This document shows, in pieces, positions 1-5,100 of a stretch of DNA of 6,169 nt. Source of the DNA: Halobacteriovoraceae bacterium (GTDB taxonomy: Bacteria; Bdellovibrionota; Bacteriovoracia; Bacteriovoracales; Bacteriovoracaceae). The notes below the pieces were generated by a model. It made no database searches. It worked only from the letters and a program-made list of their open reading frames with translations, and was not told the origin of the DNA. How positions within the stretch are numbered: the stretch's first letter is position 1; every line of letters starts with the position of its first letter. The stretch covers positions 1 to 6,169 of the forward strand of contig JABJPQ010000034.1 of assembly GCA_018663815.1 (NCBI GenBank), read 5' to 3'. Position numbers and translations under genes: made by a program.

Positions 1-738
1 CCCTAGTTGATCTAATTTTTTTTGCTTAAATTTATCTTTTTTAGCAATACATTTTTTATAATTCTTGTGACAAGATTTGGTATTATTCCAAAACTTTGTG
101 TTCTTAATACATTTTTCTTTTATGCTTATACATCTATTTGTTTCAAAATTTGCCTCTCGCTTCACTTTTTTAATTTTTTTTGCATGATTTCTATGTTGAT
201 AAAAAAGTGAATTTGCAATTAGTGCATTTTTAATATTTTTTCGTAAAAAATCCTTTTGTTTAACAAGGGACTCTTTTGGCTTCAGCTTTTGGTCATCATT
301 AATAATAGCTTCCCCCAACTGAGGGTTGTACTCAACATTTGTGGTTTTAAAAGCACCTTTTGCACACTCCAAGAGCTTAGCTGACGGAGCACTCTCTAAA
401 TCATTGTATAACCCGCTATAATTTTTCTTTTGATTTAATACTCGTTTAATTGCTTGATAGTTTAATTTTTTTTGAAATTGTCTTCCCATAGCATCTAAGG
501 TGTACTTCTCGACTGATTTTAACATACTCCCAAGTTCAGTCAGTTCATACTCCGACTTAACATTTCTAATGCAAATACCATAGATGTCGGACGTAGCTGC
601 AACAGATGAATTCAGCTTGTCATTTTCAAATTTTGGATAAAAAGCACAATAAGGCGGAGTTTTTGCTACACTTTTAACCTGAGCATAAACTTGAGCCATT
701 AAGGTAGATGTAAATAGAAAACAAATGAGTATTCTCAC
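1..738 (-). CDS. Secreted Cys-containing protein of unknown function, 3' end cut by window edge
   Basis: The leftward frame is open from a GTG at 738 to the window edge (246 codons, no stop), so the C-terminus is missing. I do not recognise the family. The first 19 residues (MRILICFLFTSTLMAQVYA) form a typical Sec signal peptide: basic start, hydrophobic core, and a V-Y-A cleavage site. This supports the GTG start, because the next in-frame Met (codon 14) would cut the signal in half, and a TAA lies in frame 42 bases upstream of the GTG. The mature part is rich in Lys and Asn, has single Cys at about 31, 56 and 125, and carries two C-x6-C motifs at 203/210 and 223/230 in a very basic tail. 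The likely location is periplasm or outside the cell, with disulfides possible. No good Shine-Dalgarno sits at the usual distance; see the hairpin at 748-769. The gene diverges from the lipoprotein gene at 912. Confidence 0.8.
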   Translation of the reverse strand, partial: MRILICFLFTSTLMAQVYAQVKSVAKTPPYCAFYPKFENDKLNSSVAATSDIYGICIRNVKSEYELTELGSMLKSVEKYTLDAMGRQFQKKLNYQAIKRVLNQKKNYSGLYNDLESAPSAKLLECAKGAFKTTNVEYNPQLGEAIINDDQKLKPKESLVKQKDFLRKNIKNALIANSLFYQHRNHAKKIKKVKREANFETNRCISIKEKCIKNTKFWNNTKSCHKNYKKCIAKKDKFKQKKLDQLG

Positions 739-747
739 ATTAATCTT

Positions 748-769
748 ATCGGAGATAAAAATCTCCGAT
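748..769 (-). promoter_or_regulatory. Perfect 9-bp hairpin in the leader of the GTG-start gene
   Basis: Two 9-base arms (ATCGGAGAT and its exact complement ATCTCCGAT) flank a 4-base loop (AAAA on +, UUUU in the leftward transcript). The stem ends 9 bases before the GTG start at 738. On the leftward strand an AAGGA lies upstream of the stem, 39 bases from the GTG unfolded but about 17 once the 22-base hairpin is looped out. No T-run follows on either strand, so an intrinsic terminator is unlikely. A translational control hairpin or a protein-binding palindrome is the more likely reading, and is inference. Confidence 0.5.
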
Positions 770-814
770 GTAAAAATTCCTTACAATCAAACTCAAAGTT
801 CCTATTATTTCCTG

Positions 815-844
815 CTCATACAGATACCTAAGTTATACAGTCAA
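815..844 (-). promoter_or_regulatory. Candidate promoter for the leftward secreted-protein gene
   Basis: Read leftward, TTGACT (839-844) matches the -35 consensus at five of six bases. It is followed after 18 bases by TATGAG (815-820), four of six for the -10. A transcript would start near 808 and have a leader of about 70 bases containing the hairpin at 748-769. The call rests on consensus matching only, in AT-rich DNA where chance matches are common. Confidence 0.3.
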
Positions 845-855
845 ACGATAACTCC

Positions 856-885
856 TTGCCATTATCATGTTGATTTGAAAATATT
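856..885 (+). promoter_or_regulatory. Weak candidate promoter for the lipoprotein gene
   Basis: TTGCCA (856-861, five of six to the -35 consensus) is followed after 18 bases by AATATT (880-885, four of six for the -10). This would give a leader of roughly 20 bases before the ATG at 912. It lies back to back with the leftward candidate at 815-844, with only 11 bases between the two -35 boxes. Low certainty. Confidence 0.25.
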
Positions 886-911
886 AACTTAATAATTATA
901 AAGGAGATTAA

Positions 912-1667
912 ATGTCGACTCGATCTATCAGATATGGGCTATTAAGTTTTTTGGCCATTACTTTTTTTTCTTGTATTGTTCCAAATGATATTACAGTAGA
1001 TAAGAAAAATGATGTCGATCCATCATCACCTCCTCCCACAGTAGATCAAATTAAACTTGAACATTCTTTTATAGGAACATGGATAGGAAACTGTACGGCC
1101 ATTGCTCAGGACACTAAAGCTACAAACTCTCCAGCAGCGGTTGCTTTCTATATGAAATTTGAAAATTTTACAGGTCGTTTTCCACAAGATAGTGAAGCTG
1201 AAATTGGTCTTTACTCAGCAGATGATAACCTCTGTACGGGAACACGAGCCTACACGTTACTTGCAAATTTTAATTTGCATAAAAGGGCAGGCTCGACTGA
1301 TGTATGGGTTGGTACGGGTGAGAAGCTTAATTTTGTTCTCAACTCACTGGAACTCGCACCAAATACTGCTCTTTTTACAAATAATTTTAATAACTCGCTT
1401 GAATGTGGATTTGATAATTGGCAGACAGACACTTACAAAGATATAACTGGCTTAACTTGTGGTCAAACAAATAATGCAATCTTTGAAATGCCTCGACTTA
1501 ATCAAGTTGTTTATTATCTTGCTTCACTAGCAACTGTTGATGTAGACGGTGTTAATGAATATAGAGCGCACCTTGCCTGGTGTCCAATAGGTCTTTGCAA
1601 CACTGAAGAAACCAGACCGGCTGACGTTGACCCATACTCTCTGTTTTACTTAACAAAGCAAAACTAA
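912..1667 (+). CDS. Probable Cys-rich lipoprotein of unknown function
   Basis: 251 residues with a strong AAGGAG five bases before the ATG, so the start is well supported. Residues 1-20 are a short signal peptide with a hydrophobic core, ending in F-F-S-C with Cys21. This resembles a type II lipobox, but Phe replaces the usual Leu/Val at -3 and another Phe sits at -2; an ordinary signal peptide is the alternative. Residues 22-50 are an acidic, Pro/Ser-rich linker (DPSSPPP), typical of the tether after a lipidated Cys. The rest (about 51-251) reads as a beta-rich globular domain opening with F-I-G-T-W-I-G-N-C. It has six further cysteines (61, 108, 165, 183, 224, 229), enough for three disulfides and consistent with a periplasmic or surface location. 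The G-T-W opening recalls lipocalin-like folds, but no lipocalin signature follows and I claim no function. Its stop overlaps the stop of the convergent gene. Confidence 0.85.
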   Translation: MSTRSIRYGLLSFLAITFFSCIVPNDITVDKKNDVDPSSPPPTVDQIKLEHSFIGTWIGNCTAIAQDTKATNSPAAVAFYMKFENFTGRFPQDSEAEIGLYSADDNLCTGTRAYTLLANFNLHKRAGSTDVWVGTGEKLNFVLNSLELAPNTALFTNNFNNSLECGFDNWQTDTYKDITGLTCGQTNNAIFEMPRLNQVVYYLASLATVDVDGVNEYRAHLAWCPIGLCNTEETRPADVDPYSLFYLTKQN

Positions 1668-2464
1668 TCTTTTGCTAATGGAATATAAAGCTTGTCTCCA
1701 TTAATAAAAGAACTTTTAAATAACATACTCAAAGCCGTTAAGGTATAAGATCGAATTGAAAAATCATCAATCATTGACTTGGTAAGCTCAATTACAAGGT
1801 TGTTATTTTCTTTATTCATACTTCCTTCCATTTTCCAAGGCAGCTTACCTGGAGTATGAGCTTTAGCATCGATTCTAAACTTTCCCCCATATTGAATAAA
1901 TCTGAACTCGCTCATTCCTGAGACCAATAAGGTCATGCCTCCTGTTTGATTTTGTATCTCACGTAAATCCAGTGGAAACTCTTCAAGATAAACATAAGAA
2001 TCACTTATAAATGAATCAAGAAAATTCGCCTCTTTCTTATTAAATCTATAAAGACTAAATCGTAACCCTTGAATTGTTGTATAAACATTTTTTAAAATTT
2101 CGACTCGTATTGATTTTAAATTTGCCGATATCCCTTCGTATTGATCATAATAGAGGCTCGACAATTCAAAGTGTGGCAAATTAATTTTTTTAAAAAAACT
2201 TTCCTGCATTGGCAAAGTAAGGCTTTCATTTGAAGAGTTAAATTTAAACTCTCCATTTTGAAAATAACCACTTACCCTTTTATCTTTAATTTTATAACGA
2301 TTTTCACCATCTTGAATATTAATACTACCAATATCAAGTGAGAGATTTTTCTCTGAAATTCGCCCAGAGACTTCTCGCAATGAAAATGATTCTCTTTCAT
2401 AGCTTTGAGCATCTACTAATGTGCTTACAAAAATAATCAACCATATCATCTTAGTCATTTTCAT
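1664..2464 (-). CDS. Exported protein of unknown function, second of a paralogous pair
   Basis: 266 residues. A signal peptide covers about 1-19 (MKMTKMIWLIIFVSTLVDA, cleavage before Gln20). The mature protein has no Cys and alternates short polar and hydrophobic stretches in a way that suggests mostly beta-strands, so a soluble periplasmic or membrane-associated role is likely. I do not recognise the family. Its last 90 residues line up with the end of the 278-residue protein encoded just upstream: a shared V/I-E-L followed by a K-S-S block (residues 250-252 here, 258-260 there) and a closing strand (DKLYIPL versus KTIFLKV). A TULIP-like or AsmA/LptC-like lipid-contact fold would fit such a pattern but is not shown. 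The start ATG lies 7 bases after the upstream stop, and the only Shine-Dalgarno-like sequence (TAGGT) overlaps that TAG, so translational coupling is likely. At the 3' end it overlaps the convergent lipoprotein gene by 4 bases. Confidence 0.85.
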   Translation of the reverse strand: MKMTKMIWLIIFVSTLVDAQSYERESFSLREVSGRISEKNLSLDIGSINIQDGENRYKIKDKRVSGYFQNGEFKFNSSNESLTLPMQESFFKKINLPHFELSSLYYDQYEGISANLKSIRVEILKNVYTTIQGLRFSLYRFNKKEANFLDSFISDSYVYLEEFPLDLREIQNQTGGMTLLVSGMSEFRFIQYGGKFRIDAKAHTPGKLPWKMEGSMNKENNNLVIELTKSMIDDFSIRSYTLTALSMLFKSSFINGDKLYIPLAKD

Positions 2465-2471
2465 ATATTAC

Positions 2472-3308
2472 CTACAGTTTCACTTTTAAAAAGATTGTTT
2501 TTCCTTTAACTCGAACATTTTGTATATTTGAGCTCTTAATCACACTTAATAAAATCGATTTAATATCAAACCAAAATATTTTAAACTTACTCATTTTTAG
2601 TTCAACTTCTTGGCTTTCTTCATTATAGTCAACTCGCCCTGTTGACTTAAATTTAAATTTTATAAAATACTTGAAATAAAACTTTAAATTATAATTTGAA
2701 TCAGAAACATTAAAATTAAAATTCTTCAAATACTTTGCTGTTACTTTTTTACGCCCTATTTTTAATTTTTTAAGCCCAAGCGCTTTGGAAACTGTTTTCT
2801 GATTTGCTTTAGCAATCTGCACCTTTTGAAAAGAAAGGCTAGCATTATTAAGACAATCCTTTAAAAGTGAGTTCTCAGTATTTTGAGCTCGATCACAACG
2901 AACCTTCACCCCCTTAAAAACTTGCAGTCCATCTTGTATTTTCAAAAACAAATAAGGAATCTGTATATCAAGTTTTTCATTATCCAGTACCAACGCTTCA
3001 AACGAGCCTCTAGCATAATCTATTCCATGGAAAAAAGAATCTTTTGAAATTTTAAAGGAAAGATCGTAATCATCGTTAACCAAAGAAAATGAATCCATAT
3101 AAGATTTTTTCACATTAACTGTGACTGGAAATTGTTTCGTATGATAGGTAAATTGATCGGTTTTGATATCCAACATATCACCATTGATCAATCCATAGGG
3201 GTTTTCATAAATAATTTTAGTATTTGTCATCGCAAAATTGAGCTTGCCAAAAACACTTGCACTAAAAACACACATGAGAACAATAAATAAGTATTTACTA
3301 CGTTTCAT
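2472..3308 (-). CDS. Exported protein of unknown function, first of a paralogous pair
   Basis: 278 residues. The signal peptide spans about 1-21 (core LFIVLMCVFSASVF, likely cleavage after Gly21). The mature part is strongly basic towards its C-terminus (K-rich from about 160 on) and looks beta-rich. It has two cysteines (138 and 152) that could form a local disulfide; its paralogue downstream has none. No known family is recognised. The C-terminal 85 residues resemble those of the 266-residue neighbour, which supports an old tandem duplication with heavy divergence. The ATG at 3308 is preceded by a purine-rich GAGAGAAG at a 3-base spacing, a modest ribosome site. A candidate promoter lies just upstream in the 96-base gap to the HD-domain gene, so this pair may be transcribed separately from that gene or together with it by read-through. 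It forms an operon with the following gene (7-base gap). Confidence 0.85.
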   Translation of the reverse strand: MKRSKYLFIVLMCVFSASVFGKLNFAMTNTKIIYENPYGLINGDMLDIKTDQFTYHTKQFPVTVNVKKSYMDSFSLVNDDYDLSFKISKDSFFHGIDYARGSFEALVLDNEKLDIQIPYLFLKIQDGLQVFKGVKVRCDRAQNTENSLLKDCLNNASLSFQKVQIAKANQKTVSKALGLKKLKIGRKKVTAKYLKNFNFNVSDSNYNLKFYFKYFIKFKFKSTGRVDYNEESQEVELKMSKFKIFWFDIKSILLSVIKSSNIQNVRVKGKTIFLKVKL

Positions 3309-3332
3309 AGACTTCTCTCGCCAGGTTGTTAT

Positions 3333-3361
3333 GTAATACTAATCGGCTATGAAAATGACAA
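3333..3361 (-). promoter_or_regulatory. Candidate sigma-70-type promoter for the exported-protein pair
   Basis: Read leftward, TTGTCA (3356-3361, five of six to the -35 consensus) is followed by exactly 17 bases and then TATTAC (3333-3338, four of six for the -10). Transcription would begin near 3326, giving a leader of about 18 bases before the ATG at 3308. A small inverted repeat (ACAAAT / ATTTGT, 3358-3373) overlaps the -35 and could be an operator, or chance. There is no convincing terminator for the upstream HD gene in this gap. Confidence 0.4.
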
Positions 3362-3404
3362 ATACGAATTTGTTGGAAGAATCAGTTCAACAGGAAATTA
3401 ATTC

Positions 3405-4682
3405 CTATGAAACCTGCATGAGTTTCTTAATCTCAGTTTTAAAATCAGGTAAAAGCTGTTTTAAATTACCCTTATTATAAATACTGTCAATATAAGCTAG
3501 AATCATATCTATCTTTTGAAGATTAAATGACATTTTAAAAAGACTAATTGAGAAACAATGACATAAAAGAAAAATACCACTTAATAAATCGAGTTCTGTG
3601 GCAAAAGATTTTAAAGGATACGATTCCTCTCCTCTTGCTCCATGATGCCTCTTAATTATATTAATCACATCTGAGTCTACAGAAGAAGAACTCTCTAAAA
3701 GTTTAATAACACGATCAACGTGTTGAAAAATATCTGATTGTATTTCAGCCTCTAGCTGAGCAATTTTAGATTTTGGAAGTGCCTCAAAAAGAGCATTTTT
3801 TTCATTTTGATAACCAAGGTCATGAGTAATTGATGCAAGCATTAATTTATCTATATGTTGATGCTTGAACCATTTTTGTTTGCTTGAAATTTCAGCACAT
3901 AGCAAACACGTAAAGAAACTATGTGCGTGTAAAAAAGACCCCTCTAATTCATCAAATCGCCCCAAAAGATCTTTAAGCTTACCTGTTGCGGAGTCCTTCA
4001 CAGATGTAAGTGAAGTCTCAACTGTTCTAATTGTTTTATCAGAAATTCCGCATGATTTGGCCATATCATGAATCAGTTCCAAATGATTAATACTTTCAAC
4101 CGTAAACGGTGACGTTACCTCATTTTCTAAGTCGTCTTCTCCATATAGAAAATTTCCAAAATGATAAAAATCCTCTCGCTCAACCCATAAATACTTTGAT
4201 TTTTTATAAAACCGTTCCTTAGTTTCGAGATCGAACAAATCATCACTTTTAACGCATTTAAGATATTTTTCTTCATTAATCTTTAAATAAAGATCACAAG
4301 GCGTAATTTTCCCAACATCGATACTTTCTAAATCAATACTAAAAAAATTGCCACTAAAAGATTTTGAGTTTTTCAAATCCATTGCAACGCCACTTAAAGA
4401 AGTTATTACTCTAGATTTAGATATATAGACCTCAGCTGGGTAATCTTCAAAGTCATTTAAAACATCATTAATGACAACGAGAATATTTTGATGGTCATCG
4501 TTTATTTTTTCCTGAAAATAATCCAAAGAATGGTCTATTAAAAAGATGGAATCTGTTACGTCAAAATCAATTTTGTTTACATCATCATAGATAATATGAT
4601 TGGCATCATCAATAAACCTTGTAATAACTGTTCGCACCCTAGCCAGTATATCAATATCATTAATCGCATAATAAAAATTCAT
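3405..4682 (-). CDS. HD-GYP-like signalling protein with altered catalytic motifs
   Basis: 425 residues, no signal peptide, so cytoplasmic. C-terminal part (about 245-400): an HD-GYP-like phosphohydrolase fold, a family that usually degrades cyclic di-GMP. Visible landmarks are H254, T-H-D-L-G (H287, D288), H321 and H346-H347. The loop HHGARGEESYP (346-356) sits where HHE-x3-G-x-GYP is expected, with Glu replaced by Gly and Gly of GYP by Ser. The later Asp-x-x-Asp of the family is replaced by His375 and Ser378, and the usual Lys after HD-x-G is Tyr. Middle (about 110-180): a segment with D-L-Y-L-K and Y-L-W-V that resembles sensor regions preceding HD-GYP domains. N-terminus (1-100): possibly a divergent receiver domain (D9/D11, D50 after a hydrophobic strand, K89). 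The likely role is c-di-GMP signalling or a catalytically weak/sensor version; which one is uncertain. The ATG is preceded by AGGA at nine bases. It diverges from the small-protein/permease operon. Confidence 0.8.
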   Translation of the reverse strand: MNFYYAINDIDILARVRTVITRFIDDANHIIYDDVNKIDFDVTDSIFLIDHSLDYFQEKINDDHQNILVVINDVLNDFEDYPAEVYISKSRVITSLSGVAMDLKNSKSFSGNFFSIDLESIDVGKITPCDLYLKINEEKYLKCVKSDDLFDLETKERFYKKSKYLWVEREDFYHFGNFLYGEDDLENEVTSPFTVESINHLELIHDMAKSCGISDKTIRTVETSLTSVKDSATGKLKDLLGRFDELEGSFLHAHSFFTCLLCAEISSKQKWFKHQHIDKLMLASITHDLGYQNEKNALFEALPKSKIAQLEAEIQSDIFQHVDRVIKLLESSSSVDSDVINIIKRHHGARGEESYPLKSFATELDLLSGIFLLCHCFSISLFKMSFNLQKIDMILAYIDSIYNKGNLKQLLPDFKTEIKKLMQVS

Positions 4683-4707
4683 AAATTCATTTCCTAGAAA
4701 TATTAGG

Positions 4708-4737
4708 ATTACTTTAACATATCTTTTTAGCTAACAA
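4708..4737 (-). promoter_or_regulatory. Candidate promoter for the HD-GYP-like gene
   Basis: Read leftward, TTGTTA (4732-4737) is followed after 18 bases by AGTAAT (4708-4713); each matches consensus at four of six. Transcription would start near 4700, about 18 bases before the ATG at 4682. The -35 lies in the motif TATTGTTAGCTAAA, which recurs as TATTGTCGGCTAAA at the opposing promoter. Confidence 0.3.
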
Positions 4738-4786
4738 TAGTAATACTATTTCAAACTTATTTATACGAGTGTTATTGTCGGCTAAA
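4726..4786. repeat. Imperfect 14-bp inverted repeat spanning the divergent promoters
   Basis: The arm at 4726-4739 (read leftward TATTGTTAGCTAAA) and the arm at 4773-4786 (read rightward TATTGTCGGCTAAA) match at 12 of 14 bases and are separated by 33 bases. Each arm contains the candidate -35 of one of the two diverging promoters. The arrangement fits either a shared regulator or an ancestral inversion-duplication of a promoter. Confidence 0.5.
4736..4750. promoter_or_regulatory. Perfect palindrome, possible operator
   Basis: AATAGTA, one central A, then TACTATT: seven-base arms with exact dyad symmetry. It overlaps the outer edge of the leftward candidate -35 and lies between the diverging promoters, the place where a dimeric repressor or activator would act on both genes. 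No T-run follows, and the stem is all but one pair A-T, so a terminator is unlikely. The function is inferred from position and symmetry only. Confidence 0.45.
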
Positions 4787-4803
4787 TGTAAGCTCTTTAT
4801 TAC
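4775..4803 (+). promoter_or_regulatory. Candidate promoter for the small-protein/permease operon
   Basis: TTGTCG (4775-4780, four of six to the -35) is followed by exactly 17 bases and then TATTAC (4798-4803, four of six to the -10). The transcript would start near 4810 and carry a leader of about 60 bases that includes the TAGTT pentamer repeat. The -10 is the same hexamer as in the candidate at 3333-3361. Confidence 0.35.
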
Positions 4804-4814
4804 CTATACAAAAC

Positions 4815-4832
4815 TAGTTTAGTTTAGTTTAA
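4815..4832 (+). repeat. Short tandem pentamer repeat (TAGTT x3)
   Basis: Three exact consecutive TAGTT units (4815-4829) are followed by a partial unit (TAA). They lie in the leader about 40 bases before the small gene's ATG. Repeats of this kind can vary in copy number by slippage; at three units this is likely to be stable. Confidence 0.6.
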
Positions 4833-4857
4833 TAAAATATGAGTTTGAATATACGAA

Positions 4858-4862
4858 GAGGA
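4858..4862 (+). promoter_or_regulatory. Ribosome binding site that fixes the small gene's start
   Basis: GAGGA lies eight bases before the ATG at 4871, but only two bases before an in-frame TTG at 4865. The spacing selects the ATG as the start. Confidence 0.7.
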
Positions 4863-4870
4863 ATTTGTAC

Positions 4871-5098
4871 ATGCCTAAAATAAAAGATATTGGTAATGAG
4901 CAATTGGCCGTGTATCAGTCTGCATATAATTATCTTGTTGCAAATTCTCCCAATGATAAATCCGCTCAGTATAAAGCCGAAGCAATAAAAAAAGCTTTAT
5001 TGGATAGGAGTATTTTAGGTATCTCAAAGAAGACAAAGCAACCTTTTAAAATTATCATTTATCTTAAAAGTATCTTTAACAAAAGAACTAAGGGTTAA
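4871..5098 (+). CDS. Small basic protein of unknown function, coupled to the permease
   Basis: 75 residues, beginning MPKIKDIGNE. The ATG at 4871 is preferred over an in-frame TTG two codons earlier because GAGGA lies eight bases upstream of the ATG. There is no signal peptide. Residues 9-47 are probably helical (QLAVYQSAYNYLV, then SAQYKAEAIKKALLDRS). Residues 51-75 are Lys-rich with one short hydrophobic stretch (FKIIIYLKSIF, 59-69) that is too short and too basic for a secure membrane segment. It might bind RNA or DNA, or lie at the membrane surface; neither is shown, and I recognise no family. The stop is followed after only two bases by the permease start, and the permease ribosome site AAGGG lies inside this gene's last codons, so the two are almost certainly co-transcribed and probably translationally coupled. 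It could be a regulator or accessory factor of the transporter. Confidence 0.7.
   Translation: MPKIKDIGNEQLAVYQSAYNYLVANSPNDKSAQYKAEAIKKALLDRSILGISKKTKQPFKIIIYLKSIFNKRTKG
5090..5094 (+). promoter_or_regulatory. Ribosome binding site supporting a TTG start for the permease
   Basis: AAGGG lies six bases before the TTG at 5101 and within the last two sense codons (Lys-Gly) of the small gene. No ATG or GTG lies in frame near this position; the next in-frame ATG is codon 21, inside the first membrane helix. Confidence 0.7.
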
Positions 5099-5100
5099 TT

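Noticed and set aside
22..210. Rightward open frame of 62 codons, hydrophobic and Phe-rich
   Set aside because: It lies wholly antisense to the secreted-protein gene (1-738), whose frame has a signal peptide and ordinary composition. The Phe richness is the complement of Lys (AAA) codons, and no ribosome site precedes it.
748..769. Hairpin considered as an intrinsic terminator
   Set aside because: No run of T follows on either strand, and it lies at the 5' side of both diverging genes, where no transcript is expected to end.
1159..1446. Rightward 95-codon frame inside the lipoprotein gene, and a leftward 60-codon frame at 1250-1432
   Set aside because: Both lie within a well-supported coding frame that has a strong ribosome site and signal peptide; neither has a ribosome site or a recognisable composition.
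3392..3406. AGGAA...TTCCT inverted repeat at the end of the HD-GYP-like gene, as a terminator
   Set aside because: The stem is only 5 bp, A/T-rich, overlaps the stop codon and has no T-run.
3865..4071. Rightward 68-codon frame inside the HD-GYP-like gene
   Set aside because: It is antisense to the region encoding the conserved HD-domain motifs and has no start signals of its own.
4865..4867. TTG as the start of the 75-residue protein, two codons upstream
   Set aside because: It lies only two bases from the GAGGA ribosome site, while the ATG at 4871 has a normal eight-base spacing.
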